25,126 bases of DNA from an uncultured Prevotellaceae bacterium (GTDB lineage Bacteria; Bacteroidota; Bacteroidia; Bacteroidales; Muribaculaceae), in contig UQLZ01000033.1 of NCBI GenBank assembly GCA_900541935.1, forward strand, positions 1 through 25,126, in the 5' to 3' direction. The notes under the pieces were generated by a model. It was not told the DNA's origin. It did not search any database and saw nothing but the letters and a program-made list of their open reading frames with translations. This document shows positions 14,981 to 24,800 of the stretch, piece by piece (positions within the stretch are counted from its first letter, which is position 1; every line of letters starts with the position of its first letter). The translations under genes were made by a program, and so were the position numbers.

Positions 14981-15004
14981 TTTTTGAGGAATAATTTGAG
15001 GGTT

Positions 15005-15049
15005 CAGGCAACTTTTCGGAATTTGTTCGAAAGGTTGCCTGCGCTTTTT
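15005..15049 (+). terminator. Terminator of the GH3-GH43 operon
   Basis: A 14-bp stem, CAGGCAACTTTTCG 15005-15018 with CGAAAGGTTGCCTG 15028-15041 (one G-T pair), a 9-base loop and a T run at 15045-15049. Confidence 0.88.
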
Positions 15050-15154
15050 GTATGGTCAATATTATAGAACTTATTACCAGTTTAGAAATGTTTAGAAATG
15101 CATACATAAGAATATTTTTTTTGATTAATAGTATAGATCTTATTGGAAAATGGT

Positions 15155-15162
15155 TATATTTG
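15155..15162 (+). promoter_or_regulatory. Probable -7 promoter element of the OmpA-family gene
   Basis: TATATTTG matches TAnnTTTG. No convincing TTG element lies at the expected spacing. The leader to the ATG at 15282 would be about 110 bases. Confidence 0.45.
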
Positions 15163-15281
15163 CAAACGATTTTGTTAAAAACCAAGACGTTTCAGTATAA
15201 TTTAACTGAATATTTTAAACAAATTATAATATAAGTTGTTCTTATATAATAGAATTATAATAAACATTAAAGATTTTTACT

Positions 15282-16463
15282 ATGAAAAAATTATTACTAA
15301 GTGCCCTTTGTGTTGCATGTTTAAGCGGCTCAATGGTGGCTGAAAATCAAAAAGCGTTGACAGGAACAAAATTCCGTGACAATTGGTCAATTGGTTTAAA
15401 TGCAGGTGTTACCCAAACGTTAGGTCATCCCTACAGCATTGGAGATAACATCCGTCCAATCGTTGGAGTTGATGTTTACAAGCAGTTCACTCCTGTTTTC
15501 AAATTAGGCTTAGGCGTTGATTTCGGTATCAATACATCTGGAGTGCTCGGTTATAGAGGAACAAGGACAGCATTTGACTCTCACAATCTTTCTGCTATAG
15601 GAGGCCTTAACCTGATGAATCTTTTCGGAAAGTACAAGGGAGAACCGAGATTATTTGAGATAGAGGCAATAGGAGGAATTGGTTGGGGGCATATTTATGG
15701 TGCTTATGAAGCCGATGGAAGTGACTATAACTGTATGACTACAAAATTAGGTCTTAATCTTAATTTCAATCTTGGAGAAGAAAAGGCTTGGACACTTGGT
15801 ATCAGGCCGGCTATTGTTTACAATATTGAAGGCCGTAACAAATATACTCAATCTGTTCAGTTCAATTCAAACCAGGCAAATTTTGAGTTGACAGCAGGCA
15901 TCGCTTACCATTTCAAGACAAGTAACGGCAAGCATCACTTTACTTATGCTGATTTATATAACCAAAGCCAAATTGATGAGCTGAATGGTAAGATAAATCA
16001 ATTGCGTTCTGATCTTACTACTAAGGAAGGTGAACTTGACAGTGCAAATAAGAGAATCAATGATCTTGAAAAGGCTTTGACAGATTGCCAAAACAGAGAG
16101 CCTGAAAAAATTGTTGAGACTGTAGTGGAGACAACTGTTAATAAAGCAATGGAATCAATGGTTACTTTCCGTCAGGGCAGATCTACAATTGATGCTTCGC
16201 AGCGTCCTAACGTTGAACGCGTTGCAACATATATGAAAAATCATAAAGAAGCAAAGGTTGTCATTAAGGGTTATGCTTCTCCAGAAGGTAGTGCAGAAGT
16301 TAATGCAAGAATAGCAAATGCACGTGCTAATGCTGTTAAGGATATGCTCATTAAGACTTATAAGATTTCTGCAGATAGGATAGTTGCAGAAGGTCAAGGC
16401 GTTGGTGACATGTTCTCAGAACCAGACTGGAACCGAGTTTCAATCTGTACTTTAGAAGAATAA
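15282..16463 (+). CDS. OmpA-family outer-membrane protein
   Basis: A 393-residue protein linking outer membrane and peptidoglycan. Residues 1-20 are a signal peptide (MKKLLLSALCVACLSGSMVA). Residues about 32-212 show alternating beta-strand sequence ending in aromatic-rich strands (FELTAGIAYHF), an eight-strand barrel by analogy. A coiled coil at about 228-272 (IDELNGKINQLRSDLTTKEGE) spans the periplasm. The OmpA C-terminal domain at about 290-393 has VVIKGYASPEGSAEVN and IANARANAVKDML, with Arg348 at the position that contacts diaminopimelate in known OmpA domains. The length is usual for Bacteroidales OmpA proteins. It is a single gene with its own terminator. A structural or stability role is expected. 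Confidence 0.93.
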   Translation: MKKLLLSALCVACLSGSMVAENQKALTGTKFRDNWSIGLNAGVTQTLGHPYSIGDNIRPIVGVDVYKQFTPVFKLGLGVDFGINTSGVLGYRGTRTAFDSHNLSAIGGLNLMNLFGKYKGEPRLFEIEAIGGIGWGHIYGAYEADGSDYNCMTTKLGLNLNFNLGEEKAWTLGIRPAIVYNIEGRNKYTQSVQFNSNQANFELTAGIAYHFKTSNGKHHFTYADLYNQSQIDELNGKINQLRSDLTTKEGELDSANKRINDLEKALTDCQNREPEKIVETVVETTVNKAMESMVTFRQGRSTIDASQRPNVERVATYMKNHKEAKVVIKGYASPEGSAEVNARIANARANAVKDMLIKTYKISADRIVAEGQGVGDMFSEPDWNRVSICTLEE

Positions 16464-16487
16464 TATTATTTATTACAGTGTGATTAC

Positions 16488-16523
16488 AAGGGGTTGTGTC
16501 AAATTTTGACGCAACCCCTTTTT
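16488..16523 (+). terminator. Terminator of the OmpA-family gene
   Basis: A 15-bp stem, AAGGGGTTGTGTCAA 16488-16502 with TTGACGCAACCCCTT 16506-16520 (one G-T pair), followed by a short T run. It lies between convergent genes, but the minus-strand side has only a weak T run. Confidence 0.85.
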
Positions 16524-16532
16524 GGTGTTTTT

Positions 16533-16892
16533 TTATTTTGACTTGAATGACATTATATATAGAGAAATTGCTATTGTTGCTATTGCGAGAAGAAATTTCA
16601 GCCATATTGGTTCTGCAATGAAGTGAATGCAGAATAGCATTGAAGCCCACATCATAACAAGTGCTACAATTTTAGCTCTTTTGGGTATTGCTTTTTCTTC
16701 CATAAAGTCCCTAATGTAAGAGCCGAGAATTTTCTGATTCAGAAGCCAGTTGTAAAGTCTGTCAGAACTTCGTATGTATAGCCAAGCAGCAAGCAGCAAT
16801 AAAGGAGTTGTTGGAAGCAGGGGGACAAATGCACCGATTGCTCCAATAATGACGCAGATTGTTCCAGCAATTATATATATGTATCTAAGCAT
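16533..16892 (-). CDS. YbaN/DUF454 family inner-membrane protein
   Basis: A 119-residue membrane protein of the DUF454 (YbaN) family, whose function is unknown. The family signature is clear: GAIGAFVPLLPTTPLLLLAAW in the first third (proline-rich loop between spans), then a soluble SDRLYNWLLNQKILGSYIRDF segment, EEKAIPKRAKI, and two C-terminal membrane segments at about residues 72-92 and 96-115. The length is typical. Its ATG immediately follows the TAA of the coiled-coil gene (TAAATG, no gap), so the two are translationally coupled. It is the last gene of a three-gene minus-strand operon with the ATP-grasp and coiled-coil proteins. Whether it works with them or is merely co-transcribed is not known. 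Confidence 0.92.
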   Translation of the reverse strand: MLRYIYIIAGTICVIIGAIGAFVPLLPTTPLLLLAAWLYIRSSDRLYNWLLNQKILGSYIRDFMEEKAIPKRAKIVALVMMWASMLFCIHFIAEPIWLKFLLAIATIAISLYIMSFKSK

Positions 16893-18578
16893 TTAAAAAA
16901 GTTGCATTTGTGCCGGGTGTGGTTTGTCAGACTTTCGTTGTTGCTCAACTTTTTCTTCTTCTTCTTCCTTTTCAATAGGAATAATTAATGTTGGAGGTGT
17001 CGGCAGTAGCCAGTCGCTATTGTCGTTGGAATAGTCAATGGCAGAAACAACTTTTCTTTCTTTTTTTGTGGTTTCTTTCTTTTGTTGCTTTTGCTCTTTC
17101 TTTTCTGGTTTGAATACAGGAACAGGGTCTTCAAAAGAAATTACTTTTGATTGCTTTTCCTTTTTGATTGTTTCTTGCAATTCCTCATTTTTAGAGCGTA
17201 GCAGTTCTATCTCCTGGCGGAGTTTCATATCTTCCGCTTTATGAACTTCTGTTTCGTTTGTAATGGCGGCGTTTAGTTGCTTTATGTTGCTCTCTAATTC
17301 TTCATTGTCACCTTTTAAGCGTGAAATTTCTTCATTTTGATCTTTGAGAAGAATGCTCATATCATTGACTTTTTGATTGAGTTCTATTTCAATAGATGTC
17401 ATTTTTGCTATTGTAGCGTCTTTTTCAGCAAGAGCGTTGCTACTATTTGACAGGATAGCAAGTTTCTCGTTTAAAGTGCTTATTTCCTTTTCAAGTTTTG
17501 CAATTTCTTCTATTTTGTCATTGCATTTTTCTTGAATGGAGTAGTTTCTGTCGTTTAATGATGTAATTTCTTTTTGAAGTCCTAAAATTATTTCCTTGTT
17601 TTTGTCTTTGTCAACAGCATCGCTAAGAACTCCAATCTGTGTATGCAGTTTTGAAATGGTGTTATCTTTTTCTGCTGTTTTACTGTTGAAATCTTCCTGC
17701 ATAAAATTATTTCTTTCGTTTAGGGATTTGATTTCTTTTTGCAGGTTCTCTATAGTCTCTTTTGAGTTGTCTTGCTGTATAGACTCGTTTATAATTTCCA
17801 ATTGCTTTTGCAGTTCCGCAATTGTGTTGTCTTTTTCTGCAATAGCCGCAATGTTTGCCTCGTTGCTGCTTTCTTTGTCAGCAATTTCCTTTTGTGCATT
17901 ATCGAGACTTGTTTTTAATTCTTCTTTTTCCTTGTTTAATCTGTCGATTTCTTCGTTTAGAGAGTTGTTGGCATCATTATTGAATGAAGCAACTTTCAGT
18001 TTGTTCATAAGGCTTTTTGTTTCCAGTTGGAACTGGTCTCGTTCAGCCTCGGCAGAGTTAACTCTGTTTTCAAGTTGCTGAATTCTTTCTTTAGCTGCAT
18101 TGCGTTGCAGTTCGGAACTTTGTAGCCTTGTCCTGAGTTCTTCTATTTTTGTTTTTGATTCACTTAAAGATTTCTCGATAATTGCTTTTTCTTTTTCAAT
18201 ATTTATCATTTCAGCCTGCTGCTTTGATTTAATGCTGTCGGTAGCAGTAGCCTTTACTTTTTGTGAGAAAGAATTAAGTGTTTCGCCAAGTAGGTTGTTT
18301 ACGAATTTTTTTTCAGCATTGATGTCAATACTGCTTTTCGCATAGTCTGGAAGGCCTGCGTTTAGAATTTCGATAATTTTATTCGTTATTTCGTCGCTTA
18401 GGCTGCTTTCATGGTCTGCAGTAGTTTCAGCTGGAGTGACTTCTGTCGCTTCAGCTTTGGGCGTTTCCTTTTTAAAGGGGTTGATATATGGTTCAGGTTG
18501 AGTTGGCTCAACTTGTTCATCCTCTTCGTCTTCTACAGAAAATCCAAACATTCTTTTTATGAAATTATAAACTCCCAT
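16893..18578 (-). CDS. Long coiled-coil protein with internal repeats
   Basis: A 561-residue protein of unknown function. It starts MGVYNFIKRMFGF, a short amphipathic segment that could touch the membrane, followed by an acidic/proline-rich stretch to about residue 58, a short helical domain at about 60-115, and a coiled coil from about 120 to 480 with a Glu/Lys/Gln/Leu heptad pattern. Residues 247-301 and 302-356 are two 55-residue repeats each beginning AEKDNTI, with a partial third copy near 384. The tail is Lys/Glu-rich and contains NSDWLLPTPPTLIIPIEKE, then ends in AQMQLF. No signal peptide is seen, so it is probably cytosolic. It follows the ATP-grasp gene by 9 bases and abuts the YbaN gene. 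It could scaffold or tether its operon partners; that is inference. Confidence 0.85.
   Translation of the reverse strand: MGVYNFIKRMFGFSVEDEEDEQVEPTQPEPYINPFKKETPKAEATEVTPAETTADHESSLSDEITNKIIEILNAGLPDYAKSSIDINAEKKFVNNLLGETLNSFSQKVKATATDSIKSKQQAEMINIEKEKAIIEKSLSESKTKIEELRTRLQSSELQRNAAKERIQQLENRVNSAEAERDQFQLETKSLMNKLKVASFNNDANNSLNEEIDRLNKEKEELKTSLDNAQKEIADKESSNEANIAAIAEKDNTIAELQKQLEIINESIQQDNSKETIENLQKEIKSLNERNNFMQEDFNSKTAEKDNTISKLHTQIGVLSDAVDKDKNKEIILGLQKEITSLNDRNYSIQEKCNDKIEEIAKLEKEISTLNEKLAILSNSSNALAEKDATIAKMTSIEIELNQKVNDMSILLKDQNEEISRLKGDNEELESNIKQLNAAITNETEVHKAEDMKLRQEIELLRSKNEELQETIKKEKQSKVISFEDPVPVFKPEKKEQKQQKKETTKKERKVVSAIDYSNDNSDWLLPTPPTLIIPIEKEEEEEKVEQQRKSDKPHPAQMQLF
17511..17840 (-). 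repeat. Two in-frame 165-base tandem repeats within the coiled-coil gene
   Basis: They encode residues 247-301 and 302-356. Both units share AEKDNTI at the start, LQKEI and SLN(E/D)RN in the middle and a charged end. They are diverged, so this is an old duplication rather than a fresh slippage event. Confidence 0.75.
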
Positions 18579-18587
18579 TTTATATAA

Positions 18588-21566
18588 TTACTTGTTATTA
18601 TTAGGTTTAACAACTATTCCCAGGCCAGTTCTTCCGTTTATTCCTATTGTTAGTTGCTCCTCGAAATGAACGATTCTTATATTGTCCGATTCGTATGAAG
18701 CAGGGCAGCTTTCCAGAAAGTCCACATCGTAGATATTTTCTCCTGATTGGTTGTTGATAGTAAAATATCCAACACCGAACGATGTGAGGTTCTGGAAGAA
18801 ATGTGTTCCTTGGCTCGGCTCAATGCGGTTATTCGGCAACGATACTTCTGCTATAAGCCTTGCGGCTGATATATGAGGCCATTTGACAGGTATGCCAAGA
18901 GCAGGGTCGCTTGAACCCCATCTGCCAGGACCGATTAGTATATATCCTTCTTCTCTGGATACGAACTGACGGTTTATTTTTTCTATTTCACGTGCAATCA
19001 TTGGATTGTTGAACATAGAGAAACATTCTGGTTTGATATAAACAATGTCCTTAACATTATCCATCGTTCCATGTCCGAGGGCAGAATGGGTTTTTAGGAT
19101 CAATTCGCTATCGCTGGTTTCCATTATCTTTTCATCGAGCATTTCTTTCCTGTCAACGATAGGCCGGATTTGCAGCCAGTATATTGCTCCTTTGCCTTCT
19201 TCTGTAATGTCGATATTTCCGGCAAACTCTATCTCAACTGGTCTTTGCATTTCTTTTTCGCCTTGCTGGAGCATAAAGTCAACAACGTCTGCCAGAGGGA
19301 AAACGTTGTGTTGTAGAACGTTAGCAAAGGTTACAACTTTTCTTCCAAAGCCATAGTCGCTATCGCGGATAATTTGGTCTGCAGGGTCAAAAGTTGATAC
19401 CATGTATTTAAGACTGCCATTAGCCGCTGCGTCTTGAATACGCAGTTTTAGTATATTATCGCCGTCATTGACAGAAAAGTTGCCGTCAATGTCATTCATA
19501 TCGAGTGCGTAGAATTGAGTTTGGGTGTCGCGTAGAGCAAGGTCCAAGGTGCTTGTCTGAAGCACTTTGTTAGGGTGCTTTGGTGAGAATCTCAAAGAAA
19601 GCCCTCCGTCAACGATATATTTTCCCAAACCAACGGCAATTTCTGCAACTCCGTCTTTGGGATGTTCATCGTTGATAGGGTAGTAGTTTAGCGACCTTCC
19701 AACTCCTGAGAATGACGGGTAATATTTGGTGTCATATTCTTTTCCAACAACTTCCTGTATAATTATCGCCATTTTTTCCTGGTCTATTAGGTTACTTGTC
19801 GCAGTCATATATGCCTTGCTGTCTGCGAAAAATACAGATGCATAAACGCCCTTTATCGCATTTTCAAGAAGTCTGAGCATCTCGTATTTGTCATCCAGAT
19901 GAGGAATCATATAAGTGGAATATATTCCGGCAAATGGTTGATAGTGTGAGTCTTCGAGAAGACTTGAACTCCTGACTGCGAGAGGTTTGTTGACAACTTC
20001 AAATAGTGCAAAGAAATCCTCTTTTAGGTATCTTGGCAAGTTCGCTTCAAGAAAATTGTGCAGAATTTCTTCGTCAGGAATGTCGGAAAGAGCATACGGG
20101 TATAGGTTGTTTTCCTCCATAAAATCGTCGAAAATGTCCGTACATAGGACAATAGTTCGAGGAATTTGAAGACTGACACCATTGAAATTGTCGCAAATAG
20201 GGTTTTTCTTTATGATTGAGTCAATAAAAGCAAGACCTCTGCCTTTGCCTCCCAGAGAGCCTTGTCCGATACGTGCAAAGTTTGAGTAATAGTCAAAGCG
20301 GTCTTTCTTGAAGATTGCAACAACTCCGCGGTTCTTCATTTTGCGGTACTTGACAATAAGGTCAAAGAAAAATTGCTTAACTTCAGGTGCTTTGTCAATA
20401 TCTCTAAATCGGTGAGCCTGAATAATTTCCGCTATTGGAAACATTGCTCGTGAGTATAGCCATCTTGAAATATCATTTCGTGATGCGTGGTATAATAATG
20501 ATTCTGGCGGTATTTTAAAAACATTGTTTTGAAATTCCTTGAGGTTATTTATGCGCATTACTTCCTCTCCTGTTTTTGGGTCTTTAATAACAAAGGCACC
20601 GAAACCGAAGTTGTTGGTTATGGCATTCCCTAAATCTACTGGGAATTTCTTTGAGTTCTTGTCAATGAAAGAGGCACCCAATTCTTCAGCATATCTGATA
20701 TTTTCCGATTCGGAAGATTCCAGAATAATAGGAATATAAGGGTCTCTTTTTTTTATTTCCTTTGCAAGTTCAATACCGGCAGTTTTATCCTTTATGCCTT
20801 TTTTACTGAAGGAAACGTCAGAAATGATACCAAGAATCCTATTATTGTATTTTTCATACAATTCTAAGGCTTCTTCGTAGTTTCTCGCAAGCATGACTTT
20901 TGGTCTGCCTCTCATTCTGAGCATTTGTTCGTGCTCGTTGAGGGCTTCTGTTGAGAATATAAGTGATTGCTTGAGCAAGAATTTGTATAGGTGCGGAAGT
21001 ACGGAAGAATAGAATCTTACGGAGTCTTCAACAAGAATGATTGTTTGCAGTCCAACTTCAAGAATGTCGTTATCTGCATTCATCTTGTCCTCCATAAGTT
21101 TTATTATAGCCAGAAGCAAGTCAACATTTCCGAGCCAACTGAACACATAGTCAACACCAGAAAAGTCCTCATTAGCCAATCGTCGTGATACCTCCCTTGA
21201 AAAAGGGGTTAGAACAATGAATGGAACGTTGGGATATAATTCATCCATTTTCTTTGCCTCGCGGAATGTCTCGCCGATGTCAACGCCTGGCATTGCTATG
21301 ATAAGGTCATAGTTCTTTATTTCCAGTTCGGAATATGCGTCCTTGTAACTGCTAACTTCCTTAACTCGTGGAGGAGAACTCAGGTTTAGTGATGTGTATT
21401 CGAAATACAACTGTTCTTCAACACGGCCGTCTTCTTCCATCATGAAAGAGTCATACGGAGAAGCAACGAGGAGAACATTGTAAATCCTTCGTTGCATAAG
21501 GTTTTGAAAAGCCGTATCGCGTAGGTATAATTGACTTAGTTGTGCTTCGTTCATACTATTATTCAA
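18588..21566 (-). CDS. Two-receiver ATP-grasp (PPDK_N / PEP synthase-like) protein
   Basis: A 992-residue protein often labelled phosphoenolpyruvate synthase, but it is not a complete one. Residues about 27-160 look like a degenerate receiver fold (NYDLIIAMPG has no acceptor Asp in the usual place). Residues about 173-318 form a receiver with the expected pocket: Glu180/Asp181, acceptor Asp250 (IISDVSF), Ser284/Ser285 and Lys303. Residues about 430-805 are the nucleotide-binding domain of pyruvate phosphate dikinase type, with GQGSLGGKGRGLA, LAVRSSSLLEDS, Glu778/Glu780 and LQIRP. The phosphohistidine (swivelling) domain and the PEP/pyruvate barrel are absent. A unique C-terminal 180 residues contain GPGRWGSSDPALGIPV. 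It is predicted cytosolic and heads the operon with the coiled-coil and YbaN genes. The phosphoryl acceptor is unknown. Confidence 0.88.
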   Translation of the reverse strand: MNNSMNEAQLSQLYLRDTAFQNLMQRRIYNVLLVASPYDSFMMEEDGRVEEQLYFEYTSLNLSSPPRVKEVSSYKDAYSELEIKNYDLIIAMPGVDIGETFREAKKMDELYPNVPFIVLTPFSREVSRRLANEDFSGVDYVFSWLGNVDLLLAIIKLMEDKMNADNDILEVGLQTIILVEDSVRFYSSVLPHLYKFLLKQSLIFSTEALNEHEQMLRMRGRPKVMLARNYEEALELYEKYNNRILGIISDVSFSKKGIKDKTAGIELAKEIKKRDPYIPIILESSESENIRYAEELGASFIDKNSKKFPVDLGNAITNNFGFGAFVIKDPKTGEEVMRINNLKEFQNNVFKIPPESLLYHASRNDISRWLYSRAMFPIAEIIQAHRFRDIDKAPEVKQFFFDLIVKYRKMKNRGVVAIFKKDRFDYYSNFARIGQGSLGGKGRGLAFIDSIIKKNPICDNFNGVSLQIPRTIVLCTDIFDDFMEENNLYPYALSDIPDEEILHNFLEANLPRYLKEDFFALFEVVNKPLAVRSSSLLEDSHYQPFAGIYSTYMIPHLDDKYEMLRLLENAIKGVYASVFFADSKAYMTATSNLIDQEKMAIIIQEVVGKEYDTKYYPSFSGVGRSLNYYPINDEHPKDGVAEIAVGLGKYIVDGGLSLRFSPKHPNKVLQTSTLDLALRDTQTQFYALDMNDIDGNFSVNDGDNILKLRIQDAAANGSLKYMVSTFDPADQIIRDSDYGFGRKVVTFANVLQHNVFPLADVVDFMLQQGEKEMQRPVEIEFAGNIDITEEGKGAIYWLQIRPIVDRKEMLDEKIMETSDSELILKTHSALGHGTMDNVKDIVYIKPECFSMFNNPMIAREIEKINRQFVSREEGYILIGPGRWGSSDPALGIPVKWPHISAARLIAEVSLPNNRIEPSQGTHFFQNLTSFGVGYFTINNQSGENIYDVDFLESCPASYESDNIRIVHFEEQLTIGINGRTGLGIVVKPNNNK

Positions 21567-21652
21567 TTTTTATATAGTGAATGGATATAGCAGAGACAAG
21601 TTAAAAACAACGTTTTCAAACTTGATTATGCCGAACCGCATTCTATATTATG

Positions 21653-21660
21653 CAAAATTA
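21653..21660 (-). promoter_or_regulatory. Probable -7 promoter element of the ATP-grasp operon
   Basis: Read on the minus strand the bases are TAATTTTG, matching TAnnTTTG. No clear TTG is present at 19-21 bases upstream. The leader to the ATG at 21566 would be about 80 bases. Confidence 0.4.
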
Positions 21661-21820
21661 ATAATAAAATTATGTTTTTGTTTGATTTTTTGTAACTTAT
21701 TTCGTGTGAAATGATGCGTTTATGTCTCTTTTTTTGCAGTTTTGCTTTTACTTAATGTTAATAATCTTTCTTTTTGCAAAAATTAATATTTGTAATGGAT
21801 ATTTTTATAAAATTCTTTTA

Positions 21821-21828
21821 TAACTTTG
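21821..21828 (+). promoter_or_regulatory. Probable -7 promoter element of the large peptidase gene
   Basis: TAACTTTG, identical to the -7 element of the GH97 promoter, lies about 50 bases before the ATG at 21880. The upstream TTG element is not evident at canonical spacing. Confidence 0.5.
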
Positions 21829-21879
21829 AAGCGTGTGAATATCTAATAACCTGGAATGTAATAACCTAAATAATCTATT

Positions 21880-24800
21880 ATGAAAATAAAAAGACTCTTA
21901 AAATCAACCATGAAGAGTTCGATGCTCATAGCAATAATACTTTTTATGGGTTTGCCTGCAAAATCGCAGATAAACAGTTATGAGGTTGCGGAGATGGGCT
22001 TTTTGTGTAGCCCTAAGGAAGCGGCAAACGGTATCGTTGCCACCAATAACCGCAATTCTGAAATTTATTTAGTTAGCGGTAAAGAGGTTAGAACCCTCTA
22101 TACCGGCCTCGGTTGTGGTGCATATACCAAACTGAGCAAGGATGGCAAAACTCTTGGTTTCAAGAGTATTACTGACGATTATAAGCAGGCTCCGGCTATC
22201 ATTGACATTGAAACAGGAAAAGTCACTCTGCTTGAGCAGCATTCAGATATACAATGCGGACAGGTTTCGTTCAGCGACGACGGAACAATGGTATATACTG
22301 TTGGTAATAACCTCGTTATTCGCAATGGTGAAAACCGCAGATATATTGATTTGGGTGAATATGTGAATATTGTAAATATTTCGCCTGACGGAAAGTCTGC
22401 TGCTTATTCTAATATTAACGGAGAATCGTTTATAGTAGATTTGGCAACTGGTTATAAGGAAGTCATTGAAGTGCAAGGAACAGACCCTTATGAGCCGGTT
22501 TGGTCTCCAGACAGCAAGAAGTTGGCTTATCAAAAGGTTGACGGAACATTGACTGTTGTTGACCGTTTCTCAAGGGCAAATTATCAACTTGGCAGAGGCG
22601 TTTCTGTTATATGGGATGCTGATTCAAGGAATTTGTATTTTTCGCGTCCGGAAGGTGCTCATGAAATGGCGATTACAGGTGCGTCGGTTGTGAAAACTGC
22701 ATACAATGGTGCCAATATGAAGGTACTTTCTACCTCTTCTGATTACCCGTATGACCTATGCAGAACGAGAGACGGTGGTTTGCTTGTTTCTTATGCTACT
22801 GGTGCAAAGAAAGGTCTTTCAAAGATGAAGATGAGCAAGGCTATCGTTTCTGAAGAGAAGTTGGTTTCTATCGGTAATGTTAAATTCGGTAAGCGTCTTG
22901 GACTAGACCTGACTAAAGTTAAGAAAGTTATACCAACAGCATCAAAGCAGACAGCCGACGGGCCAATGAGAGAAGGCTCTATCGGTGCTTTGGATATTCC
23001 TTATATCAATCAGGTTTGGGATACTCCTTCATCTTATGATGGAAACTATGGTTATGGATATGTATGCTGTGCTCCGTCTTCTTCATGTATGCTCCTTGGT
23101 TACTATAAGATGCTTACACCTAAGGCTGTAACTTCTCGTGCAAGTGGTGTGGGTACCGTCTATTATTCTTGGTATGTAGGACGTGACTATACTTCGCCAA
23201 AAACAGGTTATACTTTTAACAAGCGTGCGTCAGGTAACGGCAGTTCAAACGTTGGTGGAGGTTATGGATATATGTGGAATAGTGGTTCGCCGAATTCTAC
23301 TATGCACAATTTCTATAAGAATAATGGTATGAAAAATTCATACTTTGAAAGCAGTTGGGCAACATTCTGTAAGGAGTCAAGTGCAAACAGACCTTATACA
23401 ATATGTCTAAAGAACGGAACAGGTGGTCACGTAGTTCTTGGTTTTCGTTCAAATTCTCAAGCGGATTCTCGTACAGGTGCAATGAGCGCGAGAACAGGGT
23501 CTTTTGTTTGCCATGACCCGTATGGAGACTATAATGCTGCTAACTATCCTAACTGGGATGGTAGATACTCAACTTATGACTGGCCTGGATATAGCAATGG
23601 TCATGCCAATATTGGAGTATTCTATTGGGGTTGTGTCGCTATTCCTCCAGAAACTGTTGTTAAAAATCCTACGCTTACTGTTTCTAAGTCTTCTCTTCAT
23701 TTTGAATGTATCCAGGGCGAGCATCCAACATTATCATTCACGGTAACTGGTAAAGATTTGGATAATGACATTACAGTAGGTTCCATTACTCCTGGACGTT
23801 TTAAACCAGACAAGACAAATCTTGGAAAAACAGGCGGTACAGTAAATGTTCAATTCCTTATTTCTGATGCTGTTGGTACATACGGTAAGGGCGGTACTGC
23901 TGTTGACTATGATTTCTTTATCCGTGTGAAGTCTGGCAGTCTTGAAAAGGTCATTACTATTACGGCTAACGTTAAGCCTCAGCCGTTGAATATGTCGGAA
24001 AAGTGGAACTTCTCCGAACAAAAGAATACCAAGACACAAAAGGGTTGGGATGCGTCAAAGGTACGTAATTTCGCTTATATGAATGGCAAATTATACTGTG
24101 TCTATAATCATACAGATATTAAGGTTATCAATGCTCAGACAGGTGAAGACCTTGGTAATCTTGACAAGACAGGCGTTGGAGGTGGAACATTGGCTTTCTG
24201 CGATGTTAAGGCTATTGACGGCCACGTCGTTGCTTGTAATCTTGCCACTTCAGGTAAGAGTGAAAGTTTGACGCTATATGCTTGGGATAGCGATAATGCT
24301 GTTCCTTATGTGCTTTATAAGACATCGGATTTGCGTGGAGCAGCGCGCCTCGGTGATTGTATGGAACTGTCTGGCTCTTGGGCAAATCTTTGCGTAACTT
24401 TCGCTAATGATGACGGTTCTACGACAAGGATAATTGAATATCACAAGAGTGGAGACTCATGGACTGCGAAAACTATAAAGGCAACTACCGACGGCTCTAA
24501 TCAATTGAAGACAAGTTCAACAACCCGTGCATATACAAAGTCTGGCGGTTGGTGGATTGACGGTAAGGATTGTCACCCAACTTGGATGACAAATAATAAT
24601 GGCGTTGCAGTTAAGAAATGCTCTGTAAATACAGGCGAAACATGGGGTGCATCTCACCATGAATTTAATTGGAAAGGAAATAAATATGCCGCAAATCTTG
24701 TCTTTAATAATAGGGTTGCAGGCGATGCTACTTCTACTTATAAGGCTGGTAGAATGAGATTTACTATTGATGAGGCTGGTGATTACAGTAAAACTGTTAC

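Larger units (their letters stand above)
21567..21879. other. Divergent intergenic region
   Basis: 313 A/T-rich bases between the divergent ATP-grasp and peptidase genes. It holds the two probable promoter elements listed separately. I see no small gene, terminator or strong inverted repeat. Confidence 0.6.

Noticed and set aside
17596..18081. Plus-strand Ser/Phe-rich open frame inside the coiled-coil gene
   Set aside because: Its composition is the mirror of Glu/Lys codons on the opposite strand; no start signal.
18588..21566. Annotation as a functional phosphoenolpyruvate synthase
   Set aside because: Only the nucleotide-binding domain is recognisable; the phosphohistidine and PEP/pyruvate domains needed for that reaction are not seen.
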